The notes below the pieces were generated by a model that was not told the DNA's origin, ran no database searches, and worked only from the letters and a program-made list of their open reading frames with translations. A stretch of 64,000 bases of DNA from Myroides profundi (lineage in GTDB: Bacteria; Bacteroidota; Bacteroidia; Flavobacteriales; Flavobacteriaceae). Position 1 is the stretch's first letter; every line of letters starts with the position of its first letter. A program made the position numbers and the translations under genes. Below are positions 1 to 10,500 of this stretch, in pieces. The stretch covers positions 1,364,001-1,428,000 of the forward strand of contig NZ_CP010817.1 in the NCBI RefSeq assembly GCF_000833025.1, given 5' to 3'.

Positions 1-247
1 CAGAAATATTCATTTTTTTATCAAATTTTAGTTTAGGGTTTAAAAATTTGAAAAATGTATTTTTTATCATCCATTTAATTACTTCAACTCCAAGAATTTT
101 ATTTGTCATTTCGTTTTTTACAAAATTTAGATTCGATAATTTTTTGCTGTAAAATTCCGTTTTTCTTATTAATGTAGTCATAATCATACCCACAATGAAA
201 GAGATGAATATAATTGAAATGCTGAAACTTAAATATGTAAATAACAT
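1..247 (-). CDS. 5' end of a membrane-anchored protein, cut by the window edge
   Basis: Reading the minus strand from an ATG at 247, 82 codons stay open to the window edge. The first ~24 residues are a hydrophobic segment (MLFTYLSFSISIIFISFIVG), followed by a basic stretch containing NKILGVEVIKWMIKNTFFKF. The hydrophobic start followed by a K/W/F-rich motif resembles the glycosyl-4,4'-diaponeurosporenoate acyltransferase (CrtO-like) family found in Bacteroidota, but this is recalled resemblance only. The rest of the gene lies outside the window. The region is AT-rich, like its surroundings. Confidence 0.5.
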   Translation of the reverse strand, partial: MLFTYLSFSISIIFISFIVGMIMTTLIRKTEFYSKKLSNLNFVKNEMTNKILGVEVIKWMIKNTFFKFLNPKLKFDKKMNIS

Positions 248-513
248 TGTAATATAATTTATGATTATTTTTTATTAATTATTTGCTAAAATATTAAAAA
301 AAGTAATGTAAAAGTTTGTTTATTTTGAAATATATGGTTTAAAATGTTTTCTGTTAGGTCGTTTCATTACTATGATGTCAGTTTGGAGTAGTTTGCTTGT
401 CCCGTTTAAGAGTAAATCATTTTGTAAGTTTTATTTGAGCACCTCAAAGCATAACTAGTTGTTATTTTTAAAGTAAACCTTATGATAGGTGCAAAAAAGG
501 TGCACAAGGGTAT

Positions 514-548
514 AAAAAAAGCCCGATAACGAGTGTTATCGGGCTTTT
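514..548 (-). terminator. Intrinsic terminator after tRNA-Ser
   Basis: Perfect 10-bp stem GCCCGATAAC / GTTATCGGGC (521-544) with a 4-nt loop. On the minus strand it is followed by a run of T. It lies 8 nt beyond the 3' end of tRNA-Ser. Confidence 0.85.
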
Positions 549-551
549 CAG

Positions 552-636
552 CGGAGAAAGAGGGATTCGAACCCCCGGACCTGTTACAGTCAACGGTTTT
601 CAAGACCGCCGCATTCGACCACTCTGCCATTTCTCC
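552..636 (-). tRNA. tRNA-Ser (anticodon UGA)
   Basis: An 85-nt class II tRNA. The acceptor stem GGAGAAA/TTTCTCC has G as discriminator. The anticodon stem GCGGT/ACCGT carries loop CTTGAAA, giving anticodon TGA. A long variable arm typical of serine tRNA follows, then a T arm with GGTTCGAATCC. The CCA end is not encoded. It is flanked by a good promoter (668-697) and an intrinsic terminator (514-548), so it is a single-gene transcription unit. Confidence 0.93.
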
Positions 637-667
637 AGAGGTCTACATTACTTCCGTATTGCGAGTG

Positions 668-697
668 CAAATATACAGCAAAGTCTGATGTTTGCAA
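668..697 (-). promoter_or_regulatory. Promoter of tRNA-Ser
   Basis: On the minus strand TTG (697-695), 19 bp, then TATATTTG (675-668). This matches the Bacteroidota -33/-7 pattern TTTG-N19-TAnnTTTG. The predicted start lies about 25 nt before the tRNA. Confidence 0.7.
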
Positions 698-1081
698 GCG
701 GTTTGAAGGAAAAAAACAAGTTTTTTGAAGTGTGTTTCTGTAACTAATTTATTTTGAGTTGGTAATGAATGAAAAAAAGCGTATGTTATTTGAGATGGAT
801 ATAAGTCTTGATGGCCAATTTTTAAATAAGAGGATGAGGTGAGTGTCAAGATTGGTGTTAGTAGGATTGATGTCAATCTAAACAGATGTTTTTAAATAGG
901 GGGAGGAGAGGCTTTAGTTTGTTATATAGAAAGCTAAGAAGAGGGATTGTTTTTGCTTAAAGGTATTAAGAGTAGGGTCAAAATAAAGAGATTGATAAAG
1001 TATTCTTTTTTTAGTGAGGTAAGTATTGGATGCACTTTATTATTTTACTGTTAAAAAAAATGAGTTAAGCAGTGCTAAATG
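698..1081. other. Intergenic stretch with no recognised feature
   Basis: I see no convincing coding frame, RNA or repeat here. The one long minus-strand frame (to 643) has Thr/Leu/Ser-rich low-complexity composition, overlaps the tRNA promoter and has no recognisable similarity. Confidence 0.5.
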
Positions 1082-1112
1082 TTGCGATTCTATGGTAAAA
1101 CCTGTATATTTG
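1082..1112 (+). promoter_or_regulatory. Promoter of the thrS-infC-rpmI-rplT operon
   Basis: TTG (1082-1084), a 20-bp spacer and TATATTTG (1105-1112) match the Bacteroidota sigma factor consensus. The -7 box ends 22 nt before the thrS ATG, leaving only a short leader. Confidence 0.65.
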
Positions 1113-1134
1113 CATTTTATTTTTTAAAATTATT

Positions 1135-3087
1135 ATGATAAAAATTACATTACCAGACGGTTCAGTGAAAGAGTTTGCTTCGGGCGTAACTCCTTTCGAT
1201 GTTGCAAAAAGTATAAGCGAAGGTTTAGCTAGAAATATTATTTCTGCAAACTTCAATGGTACCACCATCGAAACCACGACACCTATGACCACGGATGGTA
1301 GTCTAGTTTTATATTCATGGAATGATGATGAAGGGAAAAAAGCTTTTTGGCATTCTACTTCACACGTAATGGCGCAAGCTTTACAAGATCTATACCCAGG
1401 AATCAAGTTAACAATAGGTCCAGCTATCGCTAATGGATTCTATTATGATGTGGATTTCATGGATTATAAAGTAACAGATGCTGACTTTAAGAAAATTGAA
1501 GATAAGGTTTTAGAGATAGCACGTGGGAAGCATGATTTTACAATGCGTTCTGCTACTAAGGCTGAAGCTTTAGAGTTTTATAAAAAAGAAGAAAACCCTT
1601 ATAAAGTTGAGTTAATAGAGAACCTAGCTGATGGTACGATTACTTTCTGTGATCATGACACTTTCACAGACTTATGTCGTGGAGGTCATATTCCTAATAC
1701 AGGAATTATTAAGGCATTTAAGGTATTATCTATTGCTGGTGCATACTGGAGAGGAGATGAGAAAAATAAACAGTTAACTCGTGTTTATGGTATTTCATTC
1801 CCTAAACAAAAGGATTTAACTGAGTATTTAGCTTTATTAGAAGAAGCTAAAAAACGTGATCACCGTAAATTAGGTAAAGAATTAGAATTGTTTACATTCT
1901 CTCAAAAAGTAGGACAAGGGTTACCATTATGGTTGCCAAAAGGTGCTGCGTTAAGAGATAGATTAGAGCAGTTCTTGCGTAAAGCACAGAAGAAAGCTGG
2001 ATATGAGCAAGTAGTTACTCCTCATATTGGACAAAAAGAATTATATGTTACTTCTGGGCACTATGCAAAATATGGAGCAGATAGTTTCCAACCGATTCAT
2101 ACTCCAGTAGAGGGAGAAGAGTTCTTATTAAAACCAATGAACTGTCCTCATCACTGTGAGATTTATAATGCAAAACCATGGTCTTATAAAGATTTACCTA
2201 AGCGTTTTGCTGAGTTTGGAACAGTGTATCGTTATGAGCAATCAGGAGAATTACATGGATTAACTCGTGTAAGAGGGTTTACTCAAGATGATGCACATAT
2301 TTTCTGTACACCAGAACAATTAGATGAAGAGTTTAAAAAAGTAATTGATTTAGTGTTATATGTATTCGGGTCGTTAGGATTTGAGAACTTTACAGCACAA
2401 GTATCAGTACGTGATTTAAGTAACCCTGATAAGTATATCGGTAGTGTAGAGAATTGGGAAAAAGCTGAGAATGCTATTATCAATGCAGCTAGAGATAAAG
2501 GACTTAATTATGTGATCGAGAGTGGAGAAGCTGCTTTCTATGGTCCTAAATTAGACTTTATGGTAAAAGATGCATTAGGTAGAAGCTGGCAGTTAGGTAC
2601 CATTCAGGTAGACTATAACTTACCAGAGCGATTTGAGTTAAGTTATAAAGGATCAGATAATGAGTTGCATCGTCCAGTGATGATCCACAGAGCACCATTT
2701 GGTTCTATGGAGCGTTTTATAGCGATACTTTTAGAGCATACAGGAGGTAATTTCCCACTATGGTTAATGCCAGAGCAGGCTATAATCCTGTCTTTGAGTG
2801 AGAAATATGAAAAATATGCCGAAAAAGTTTTAAATTTGCTAGAAAATAGCGAAATTCGCGCGCTGGTAGATAACCGTAATGAGACTATCGGTAAAAAGAT
2901 TAGAGAAGCTGAAGTACAAAAATTTCCTTACATGTTAATTGTAGGAGAAGATGAAGAGAAAAACGGTACGATTTCTGTAAGAAGACACGGTGATTCTGGT
3001 AAATCTAATCAGACAATGAAGATAGAAGATTTTATCGCTCAAGTACAAGAAGAGGTAAATAGTTCTATTAAACAATTTGGAGAGTAA
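1135..3087 (+). CDS. thrS: Threonine--tRNA ligase
   Basis: Charges tRNA-Thr with threonine in the cytoplasm. The 650 residues match the family length. An N-terminal TGS domain covers about residues 1-60. The editing (second additional) domain carries [11 protein letters not shown] around residue 80 and RGGHIPNTG near 185. The class II core has [10 protein letters not shown] and [14 protein letters not shown], with the zinc-binding Cys and His, and [17 protein letters not shown]-terminal anticodon-binding domain follows. The ATG at 1135 sits just below a good promoter. It heads an operon with infC, rpmI and rplT, a conserved bacterial arrangement. Confidence 0.98.
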   Translation: MIKITLPDGSVKEFASGVTPFDVAKSISEGLARNIISANFNGTTIETTTPMTTDGSLVLYSWNDDEGKKAFWHSTSHVMAQALQDLYPGIKLTIGPAIANGFYYDVDFMDYKVTDADFKKIEDKVLEIARGKHDFTMRSATKAEALEFYKKEENPYKVELIENLADGTITFCDHDTFTDLCRGGHIPNTGIIKAFKVLSIAGAYWRGDEKNKQLTRVYGISFPKQKDLTEYLALLEEAKKRDHRKLGKELELFTFSQKVGQGLPLWLPKGAALRDRLEQFLRKAQKKAGYEQVVTPHIGQKELYVTSGHYAKYGADSFQPIHTPVEGEEFLLKPMNCPHHCEIYNAKPWSYKDLPKRFAEFGTVYRYEQSGELHGLTRVRGFTQDDAHIFCTPEQLDEEFKKVIDLVLYVFGSLGFENFTAQVSVRDLSNPDKYIGSVENWEKAENAIINAARDKGLNYVIESGEAAFYGPKLDFMVKDALGRSWQLGTIQVDYNLPERFELSYKGSDNELHRPVMIHRAPFGSMERFIAILLEHTGGNFPLWLMPEQAIILSLSEKYEKYAEKVLNLLENSEIRALVDNRNETIGKKIREAEVQKFPYMLIVGEDEEKNGTISVRRHGDSGKSNQTMKIEDFIAQVQEEVNSSIKQFGE

Positions 3088-3132
3088 AAATAGTATAACG
3101 CTTGGTGAACAAGCACATAAAATTTTATAGCC

Positions 3133-3687
3133 ATAGCAATAAGACAAAACAGAGGAAGAAATCCTCGCGAAGAAAAGAAAGATGCGCATAGAATTAATAA
3201 TGCCATCCGCGTTCCTGAAGTTCGTCTTGTAGGAGACAACGTCGAAACAGGTGTATATAAACTTGCTGACGCAATGCGTTTAGCAGAGGAGTTAGAATTG
3301 GATTTAGTTGAGATTTCACCAAATGCTGAACCTCCTGTTTGTAAAATTACTGATTACAACAAATTCCTTTACGAACAGAAGAAGCGTGAAAAAATGCTAA
3401 AGGCTAAATCGACTCAAATCACTGTAAAAGAGATTCGTTTCGGTCCTCAAACAGATGAGCACGATTATGAGTTCAAAAAGAAGAATGCAATGAAATTCTT
3501 GAAAGAGGGTTCTAAGTTAAAAGCATTCGTATTCTTTAAAGGACGTTCGATTATTTATAAAGATCAAGGACAAATCTTATTATTAAGATTAGCTCAAGAT
3601 CTTGAGGAATTCGGGAAAGTGGAAACTATGCCAGTTTTAGAGGGTAAACGTATGACTATGTTTATCGCACCTAAAAAGAAAAAATAG
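3133..3687 (+). CDS. infC: Translation initiation factor IF-3, non-AUG start
   Basis: Binds the 30S subunit and checks start-codon pairing. The first in-frame ATG (3274) lies far inside the protein, but the frame stays open upstream to a TAA at 3118. The extra residues [30 protein letters not shown] and onward are the classic IF3 N-terminal domain. The likely start is therefore AUA at 3133 (or AUA at 3127), giving about 184 aa, the usual IF3 size. The C-terminal half has [20 protein letters not shown] and ends FIAPKKKK. Rare start codons in infC are a known autoregulatory device (AUU in E. coli). The exact start is an inference; the N-terminal extension is directly visible. Confidence 0.9.
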   Translation: MAIRQNRGRNPREEKKDAHRINNAIRVPEVRLVGDNVETGVYKLADAMRLAEELELDLVEISPNAEPPVCKITDYNKFLYEQKKREKMLKAKSTQITVKEIRFGPQTDEHDYEFKKKNAMKFLKEGSKLKAFVFFKGRSIIYKDQGQILLLRLAQDLEEFGKVETMPVLEGKRMTMFIAPKKKK

Positions 3688-3741
3688 TATTTAAGTATAT
3701 TAAGATAGTTAAGTAAGATAATCATTAATACCTAGGAAATA

Positions 3742-3939
3742 ATGCCTAAAATGAAAACTAAATCTAGTGCTAAGAAACGTTTCAAGTTGACTGGTTCTGG
3801 AAAAATCAAAAGAAAACACGCTTTCAAAAGTCACATTTTGACTAAAAAATCTAAAAAGCGTAAATTAGCTTTAACACACTCTGGATTAGTGTCTAAAGCA
3901 GATACAAACAGTATCAAAGATCAATTAAGATTAATCTAA
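3742..3939 (+). CDS. rpmI: 50S ribosomal protein L35
   Basis: A 65-residue very basic protein starting [21 protein letters not shown], with the typical [19 protein letters not shown] core of L35. It is part of the 50S subunit. It lies 54 bp after infC and 105 bp before rplT, the standard operon order. Length is normal. Confidence 0.97.
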   Translation: MPKMKTKSSAKKRFKLTGSGKIKRKHAFKSHILTKKSKKRKLALTHSGLVSKADTNSIKDQLRLI

Positions 3940-4044
3940 TCTTAATTCCGGTTAAAATAATTTAATAACCCTGGAGTGGAGCAAATGAAAGTTTAGAAGT
4001 GTTTGAAACATAACCGCCCACTACAAAAAACACATTTTTAAGAA
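3940..4044 (+). promoter_or_regulatory. rpmI-rplT spacer, possible structured leader
   Basis: A 105-nt non-coding spacer that is long for this operon. It contains GGAGTGGAGC and a later CGCCCACTAC that could pair through AGTGG/CCACT. L20 represses its own operon through RNA structures in other bacteria; whether this spacer does so is an inference from position only. Confidence 0.25.
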
Positions 4045-4389
4045 ATGGCAAGATCAGTAAACTCAGTAGCTTCAAGAGCAAGAAGAAAAAGAATTTTGAA
4101 GCAAGCCAAAGGATTCTTTGGAAGACGTAAAAACGTTTGGACAGTAGCTAAAAACGCGGTAGAAAAAGCAATGGTATATGCTTACCGTGATAGAAAACAA
4201 AAGAAAAGAAACTTCCGTTCATTATGGATCATGCGTATCAACGCTGGTGCTAGATTACACGGAATGAGCTATTCTCAATTCATGGGTAAATTAAAAGCTA
4301 ACAATATCGAATTGAACCGTAAAGTTCTTGCAGATTTAGCTATGAATCACCCAGAAGCTTTCGCAGCTATCGTTAATAAAGTAAAATAA
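4045..4389 (+). CDS. rplT: 50S ribosomal protein L20
   Basis: A 114-residue basic protein starting [20 protein letters not shown], with [20 protein letters not shown] and the [14 protein letters not shown] core. L20 is an early 23S rRNA-binding assembly protein. It is the last gene of the operon and is followed by a strong terminator at 4431-4463. Confidence 0.98.
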   Translation: MARSVNSVASRARRKRILKQAKGFFGRRKNVWTVAKNAVEKAMVYAYRDRKQKKRNFRSLWIMRINAGARLHGMSYSQFMGKLKANNIELNRKVLADLAMNHPEAFAAIVNKVK

Positions 4390-4430
4390 TAAACGTTTGT
4401 CAAATCTGATTTATCTTACTTAATATATTT

Positions 4431-4463
4431 AAAAGCCTTACTGTATGTAGTGAGGCTTTTTTA
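4431..4463 (+). terminator. Terminator of the thrS-rplT operon
   Basis: Stem AAAAGCCTTACT / AGTGAGGCTTTT (one G-U pair) with a 6-nt loop, followed by a T run. Confidence 0.85.
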
Positions 4464-4503
4464 TTTTAATCGGTTATATTTGCTAGAACCTAAAAAGAGA
4501 TAA

Positions 4504-5025
4504 ATGGAATTACAGAATGTAGAATTTAAAGCACGTGTAGCTGATTTAGATAGCATAGAAGATAAATTAAAAGGAATAGAGCTCATTCTCGATGGGGTGT
4601 ATAAGCAAGTGGATACTTATTATAATGTCCCTATTGGAAGAGTGAAGCTTCGTGAATATGAAGAGTATAGTTCTTTGATTTATTATAATCGTGTAAATGG
4701 GGAAGAAGCGAAGAGTTCTGATGTAATTTATTATAAACATGAGAAAGATGCTGCGTTAGGTGCAATATTAGAATTGCAGTTTGGTATAAAAGTAAAGGTA
4801 TCTAAAGTACGTAAGGTCTTAAAGTTTAAGAATGTTAGTGTTCACTTAGATCAGGTAGACGGATTGGGGTGTTTTGTGGAAGTAGAAGCTTGTAATATAG
4901 GAGTAGAAGAGGGTGTTGATTTAAAACAACAATGTGATTATTTTTTCAATCTAATGGAGTTGACTAAAGAGGATTTAGTCGCGGTATCATATAGTGATCT
5001 TATTCTTCGGTTGAATAAAAAATAG
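4504..5025 (+). CDS. CYTH domain protein (class IV adenylate cyclase / triphosphatase-like)
   Basis: 173 residues with a CYTH tunnel fold. It has NVEFKARV near the start, a variant of the ExExK signature, then DTYYNVPIGRVKLREY around residue 40 and LDQVDGLGCFVEVEA around residue 120. These are the acidic and basic residues expected to hold metal and a triphosphate. Family members include CyaB cyclases, thiamine triphosphatase and inorganic triphosphatases. The substrate cannot be fixed from sequence. It appears to be a single-gene unit between two terminators. Confidence 0.8.
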   Translation: MELQNVEFKARVADLDSIEDKLKGIELILDGVYKQVDTYYNVPIGRVKLREYEEYSSLIYYNRVNGEEAKSSDVIYYKHEKDAALGAILELQFGIKVKVSKVRKVLKFKNVSVHLDQVDGLGCFVEVEACNIGVEEGVDLKQQCDYFFNLMELTKEDLVAVSYSDLILRLNKK

Positions 5026-5081
5026 TAGTGACTTGTCTTTTATTCTTGATTTAAAAGAAGTAGATTGAGTTAGGATAAAAC

Positions 5082-5113
5082 AAAAAGACTATCACTGCTG
5101 ATAGTCTTTTTTG
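5082..5113. terminator. Bidirectional terminator between the CYTH gene and ftsE
   Basis: 13-bp perfect arms AAAAAGACTATCA / TGATAGTCTTTTT with loop CTGC between two convergent genes. A- and T-runs lie on both sides, so it can serve both strands. Confidence 0.85.
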
Positions 5114-5117
5114 TTTA

Positions 5118-5807
5118 TTAATTTTGAGATGTTCTGTGTACTACTTCGAATAGGGTACCATCATCACATTTTAATGTTTTAGCAGGGAATTTTAATAACA
5201 ATGCATAATCATGTGTTACCATGATAATGGTTCTACCATTCTTATTAATTTTAAGTAGAAGTTCCATTACTTCAGCACTAGTCTGAGGGTCTAAGTTACC
5301 CGTTGGTTCATCAGCTAGGATTAGATCAGGATCATTTAGCAATGCTCTAGCTATAGCGATACGTTGTTGTTCCCCTCCTGATAGTTGGTGAGGCATTTTT
5401 TCGATATGGGCTAGCATATTTACATTGTCTAATACTTCGTGTATCTTTCTATCCATCGCTTCTTTTTCTGACCAACCAGTTGCTTTTAAAGCAAAGTATA
5501 AGTTTCCATAGACTGTTCTGTCAGGAAGTAGTTTAAAGTCTTGGAATACGATACCTAATGATCTTCTCAGGTATGGAATATCTTTTTCTTTTAAGGTCTT
5601 CAAGTCGTAGTCTACGATAGAGCCTTCGCCTACTTCTAAAGGAAGGTCTGCGTACAGCGTTTTCATAAAACTACTTTTACCTGCACCTGTCTTTCCGATT
5701 ATATATAAAAATTCTCCCTTATTTACTTCTAAGTTAACATTAGAAAGTACTTTATGTTTGTTCTGGTAGATATCAACTCCTTGTAGGGATAAAACTGTTT
5801 TAGACAT
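5118..5807 (-). CDS. ftsE: Cell division ATP-binding protein FtsE
   Basis: ABC ATPase of the FtsEX complex that couples the divisome to peptidoglycan hydrolase activation. In 229 residues it has Walker [10 protein letters not shown] near residue 40, the Q-loop in [13 protein letters not shown], signature [15 protein letters not shown], Walker [13 protein letters not shown] and the switch His in [24 protein letters not shown] is characteristic of FtsE rather than LolD. No ftsX lies next to it, so its partner must be elsewhere. Confidence 0.88.
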   Translation of the reverse strand: MSKTVLSLQGVDIYQNKHKVLSNVNLEVNKGEFLYIIGKTGAGKSSFMKTLYADLPLEVGEGSIVDYDLKTLKEKDIPYLRRSLGIVFQDFKLLPDRTVYGNLYFALKATGWSEKEAMDRKIHEVLDNVNMLAHIEKMPHQLSGGEQQRIAIARALLNDPDLILADEPTGNLDPQTSAEVMELLLKINKNGRTIIMVTHDYALLLKFPAKTLKCDDGTLFEVVHRTSQN

Positions 5808-6228
5808 AATAATCGTGTATTTTGTGGTAAAAATACTAAGATAAACAATAATAAAGTATAGTTGAGCTGAAAATATCTATATCGAATGTCGTTTTTAAGA
5901 AAAAAATAGATTGAGGTCTTATCGTGGAGTGTAAATGATATAAAATTAGCCAGTGTAGTAAGTGGTTAAATCAAAAGGAGAGATCTGTTGTAGACCTCTC
6001 CTTTTGTTCTAACTAACCAATTTAATCTATATTTTATTTACATATTTTTCTTTTTGTTTACATGACAAAGTTGCTCTAATTTTTTGAATATAAGATTAAG
6101 TAAAAGTTACCAAAAAGCTAAGTGATTGATTCTTTTTTATTGTTGAAGTGATATCTTTTGACGAGGTGTATAGTTGTTAAATAATTTATTTTTATCTGTT
6201 TTGTTTCTTTCATAGAGATTGGATTTAG
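5808..6228. other. Intergenic region with an isolated terminator-like hairpin
   Basis: No coding frame is recognisable. At 5973-6005 there is a hairpin with AAAAGGAGAG / CTCTCCTTTT arms. It is not next to the 3' end of any gene I can see, since ftsE starts on one side and lrgA lies on the other. It might end a small RNA. No promoter could be assigned with confidence. Confidence 0.45.
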
Positions 6229-6236
6229 TAATTTTG
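6229..6236 (+). promoter_or_regulatory. Possible -7 box of lrgAB
   Basis: TAATTTTG fits TAnnTTTG and lies 20 nt before the lrgA-like ATG. I see no well-spaced -33 TTG. Confidence 0.45.
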
Positions 6237-6255
6237 TGATAAATATTTAAACAAA

Positions 6256-6600
6256 ATGAATTTAATTAAGCAGGTGGCAATCGTGATAGGTTGTCTAGCC
6301 TTTGGAGAGTTAGTGGTGTATCTCACAGGATTAAAATTACCATCAAGTATCATCGGTTTAATCACATTATGGACAATGTTAAAACTGAGGTGGGTAAAAG
6401 TAGAATCAATAGGTGGTATTACTAACTTCTTAATTAAAAACATGGGAATATTCTTTGTTCCGCCTTGTGTGGCTATGTTGAATTATTTCGGAATTCTTAG
6501 TCAGTCGATTGTACCTATTGTTGTGGCTACACTGGTAAGTACAGTGATAGTGATTTTTGTAACTGGATTTACTCATCAATTATTAAGAAAAAAGAAATGA
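6256..6600 (+). CDS. CidA/LrgA family membrane protein
   Basis: 114 residues with four hydrophobic segments. It has the family pattern GLKLPSSIIGLITLW in the second helix and KNMGIFFVPPCVAMLNYF in the third. LrgA/CidA proteins are small holin-like membrane proteins linked to control of murein hydrolases and to small-organic-acid (pyruvate) transport in firmicutes. The stop codon overlaps the start of the LrgB-like gene by 4 bp (ATGA), so the two are translationally coupled. Confidence 0.85.
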   Translation: MNLIKQVAIVIGCLAFGELVVYLTGLKLPSSIIGLITLWTMLKLRWVKVESIGGITNFLIKNMGIFFVPPCVAMLNYFGILSQSIVPIVVATLVSTVIVIFVTGFTHQLLRKKK

Positions 6601-7295
6601 ATTTTTTAGCCAATCCAACATTCTTATTATTCCTAACTTTAGCTTTATATGCTTTAGGAATAGCTTTAAGTGAAAAGAAAAAATGGATTATATTTAATCC
6701 AATTATCTTGTCTATGGTTGTCTTGATGGGGTATTTATATCTTTTAAAAATACCATATCAAAATTATGAAGAGGCAGGTAAGTATATCGATTTCTTTTTA
6801 AAACCATCTATTGTAGCCTTAGCAGTTCCTTTATATGTACAGTGGGAAAAAATTAAAAAACAGTTGTTTCCTATTTTAATTAGTCAATTAATAGGATGTG
6901 TTGTAGGGGTAGTGTCAGTAGTGGTACTAGCTAAAATGACAGGCGCAGAGCAAGAGATAATTTTATCACTAGCTCCTAAGTCAGTTAGTACACCTATAGC
7001 CTTAGAGATATCTAAATCTGTTAATGGTATTCCGTCTGTAACTGCCGCTGCTGTTATGATAGCAGGTATATTTGGAAGTATGGTGGGGTTCAAGGTTCTT
7101 AACCTTACTCGAATAAGTAATCCTATGTCACAAGGTATTGCTATGGGGACTTCTTCTCATGCGATGGGTACGATGAAGGCAATGGAGGTGAGTAATAAGT
7201 ATGGAGCCTTCGCTAGTGTAGGGATGATTTTTAATGGGATTTTTACGGCTGTATTAGCTCCTATTATCTTAGGATTGTTATCCTCTTATTTGTAA
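6597..7295 (+). CDS. LrgB family membrane protein
   Basis: 232 residues, multi-helix inner-membrane protein. Typical LrgB segments are present: LAPKSVSTPIALEISKSVNG around residue 125, then GIFGSMVGFKVL and QGIAMGTSSHAMGT. It forms the expected pair with the upstream LrgA-like protein, with a 4-bp overlap. No LytTR regulator is visible nearby. It is followed by a terminator at 7313-7345. Confidence 0.9.
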   Translation: MNFLANPTFLLFLTLALYALGIALSEKKKWIIFNPIILSMVVLMGYLYLLKIPYQNYEEAGKYIDFFLKPSIVALAVPLYVQWEKIKKQLFPILISQLIGCVVGVVSVVVLAKMTGAEQEIILSLAPKSVSTPIALEISKSVNGIPSVTAAAVMIAGIFGSMVGFKVLNLTRISNPMSQGIAMGTSSHAMGTMKAMEVSNKYGAFASVGMIFNGIFTAVLAPIILGLLSSYL

Positions 7296-7312
7296 TAAAG
7301 ACTTTTTTATAT

Positions 7313-7345
7313 AATCCCAATTCTTCTGAATTGGGATTTTTTGTT
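7313..7345 (+). terminator. Terminator of lrgAB
   Basis: 11-bp perfect arms AATCCCAATTC / GAATTGGGATT, 4-nt loop, followed by a T run. Confidence 0.85.
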
Positions 7346-7535
7346 TTAAAGAGCTTTGCTCTAATATGTTTTTTACTGTTTTCTTGTGAAATGCGATTTA
7401 TTAGATTTCAAAAAGATATAATTTATCATGTTTTTTTATTGCTGTGGAAGAGGTGTAATTTCAATTTAAATATATTTTTGATAACAATTAGGGCAATATA
7501 TTGCTGAAAAATAAGTTTAAAAGAGTATAAAATGA

Positions 7536-7543
7536 TATATTTG
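7536..7543 (+). promoter_or_regulatory. -7 box upstream of the TPR protein gene
   Basis: TATATTTG lies 17 nt before the ATG at 7561. A clean -33 TTG was not found. Confidence 0.5.
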
Positions 7544-7560
7544 ACGTTATATAAATCTGA

Positions 7561-10500
7561 ATGGAAATGCACAAAAATAATAGGTTAACTTTATTAACTC
7601 TTGCACTGGGGAGTATAACTGCAAGTGCTCAACAATCAGCTGCTTATGTAGAGAGATTGGCTGATTATAATCATGCTGTAGCATTGTATAATGAAGAGCA
7701 ATATTTAGCAGCGCAATTATTATTCACAAAAGTAAAACAGGCTCATGTAGGTGAGAATACTGAGGTGGAGGCTGATTGTGCTTATTATATCGCGTATTGC
7801 GCCATTAAGTTGAATCAAGAAGGAGCTGAAGATAAGATAGATGAGTTTGTGAAGAAATATCCTACTAGTTCTAAACAAAATCAGGCTTATGTAGAGGTTA
7901 CAGATTATTATTTCAGCAAGGGAGATTTCCCTAAAGCACTGCAATACGCTGTAAAAGTGAAAGAAAACGCAATTACTAATGATAAGAAGTTAGATCGTTT
8001 TAATTTTCAGAAAGGATATAGCTACTTCTATACAAAAAATAAAAAAGAAGCAGAACGTTATTTAAAGAAAGTAAATAGTCGTGGTGAGTGGGGAGAGCAA
8101 GCAACATATTATTTAGGTTATATTGCTTATGACTCAGATAATTTTGACGATGCAAAAAAATTGTTTGATAAGGTAGAAACTAAGTCTTCTTATCAAGAGA
8201 AGATGGGGTACTATCAAGCAGACATGAGCTTTAAGACAGGAAACTTCCAAACGGCTATAGAGCAAGGAACTTCTCAAATGACAAAAGCGACTCCTCAAGA
8301 GAAATCAGAGTTGTCAAAAATAGTTGGAGAGAGTTATTTTAACTTAAAGCAATATGATAAAGCGCTACCTCATTTATTAGCTTATCAAGGTAAAGGTGGG
8401 AAGTGGAGTAATACTGACTTCTATCAATTAGGGTACACTTATTATAAATCAAAAGATTATCCTAAGGCTATTGAGCAGTTTAATAAAATTATCAGTGGAG
8501 ATAATGGTATTGCACAGAATGCGTATTACCATTTAGGGGAAAGCTACCTTCAAACACATAAAAAGACGCAGGCACTAAATGCTTTTAAGAATGCTTCTGA
8601 AATGCGTTTTGATGCAGGTATTCAAGAGGATGCTTTCTTAAACTATGCGAAACTTAGTTATGATATTGGGAATGCTTATGAGAGTACACCTGCAGTATTA
8701 AATGCTTATATTAGTAAATATCCTAATTCGTCTTATCGTGGAGAGATAGAAGGCCTTTTAATCGACTCATATGTTTCTTCTAAAAACTATAAAGAGGCTT
8801 TAGTTCTATTAGAAAAGAATCGTTCTGTAGGAAATAAAGAGGTGTATCAACAAGTGACATTCTTGCGTGGTCAAGAATTGTTCAATGAAGGGAATTATAA
8901 GGAAGCATTAAGTCTTTTTGATAAATCTCTAGCAGAGAAGCAAAATTTAAAATATACTGCAAAGGCTCAATATTGGAAGGGTGAGACATTGTTTTATTTA
9001 AATGACTTTAACGAGTCTATCGCTCAGTTCAAAGCATTTGATCAAAATACAGCGTCTAAGGGATTGTCTGAACGTAACAATTTGTATTATAATTTAGCGT
9101 ATTCATATTTTAAATTGAAAGAATATAGTACAGCGGCGGATTATTTTAAAAGATATACTGATGAAACTCCTAAAGATGAGGCACGTCGATTAGATGCTTA
9201 TTTAAGACAAGGGGATTGTAATTTTGTAACAGGTAAGTATTGGCCTGCGATGGAGGCTTATAATAAAGTTATTGATGCAAATAAAGCTGATGTAGAATAT
9301 GCACGTTTCCAAAAGGCAATTAGCTATGGATTCGTAGATCGTAATCCTCGTAAAATAGAAGACTTAACGAAGTTTGTAAAAGATTATCCAACTTCTAACT
9401 TAGCTGATGATGCTCAATATGAGATAGGGGTGACTTACGACGTTATGAATCAAAGTCAAAAAGCATTAAGTGCTTTTGATAAGATGTTGAAAGATTATCC
9501 TACTTCAAGTTATAAGGCTAGAGCTATTTTGAGACAAGGTTTGATTAACTATAATGATAATAAACCAGATCAGGCGTTAGCTAAATTTAAACAAGTGGTA
9601 AAAGAATCTCCTGAGTCTTCTGAGGCTATCGAAGCGGTTCAAAATGCACGACTAATCTATGTGGATAATGGCAAGGTAGATGAATATGCTGCATGGGTTA
9701 AAGGGCTTTCTTTTATCCAAGTAACCGATGCTGAGCTAGATAAAGATACTTATGAGTCGGCTGAGAAACAGTACATCCAAAATAATACACAATCGGCTAT
9801 AGACGGATATGAGAAATACCTAAAAAGTTTCCCAACAGGACAGAAGGCGTTACAAGCTCATTTCTATTTAGGACAAATGTATTTTGCGGAGAATAATCTA
9901 GATAAGGCTACTGCTCATTATGAAGTAGTGATTTCTAAGGATAAGAATGAGTTCTCAGAGATTTCTCTTGCTCGTTTGGCTGAGATTTATTTGAAAAATA
10001 AAAATACTGCTAAGGCTATAGCTACTTTAAAACGTTTAGATGCAGAGGCTGCACAAGAACAGAATGTTGTGTTCGCTAAGTCTAATTTAATGAAGTTGTT
10101 CTATGAGCAAAATAACTATAGTGAAGCCCTTCAATATGCTGAAGCTGTATTAAAAATGGCTAAAACAGACAATAAAGTAAAAGGTGATGCACAAATAGTT
10201 ATTGCTAGAACGGCTATGGCTACTAATGATGAAGCTAAAGCTAAGAAAGGATATCAAGAGGTATTGAAGATAGCAAAAGGAGAATTAGCTGCAGAGGCGA
10301 TGTATTATGATGCTTACTTTAAGAATAAAGAGGCTAAGTATGAAGCATCTAATGAGAGTGTACAGAAATTAGCGAAAGACTATTCAGGTTATAAGTATTA
10401 TGGTGCTAAAGGATTAGTATTAATGGCAAAGAACTTCTATCAATTAAAAGATAGTTATCAGGCTACTTATATCTTAGAAAGTGTTACTAAGAACTTTACT

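Noticed and set aside
406..876. Minus-strand frames of 74 and 77 residues around tRNA-Ser
   Set aside because: They run through the tRNA, its terminator and promoter, and have low-complexity composition without similarity.
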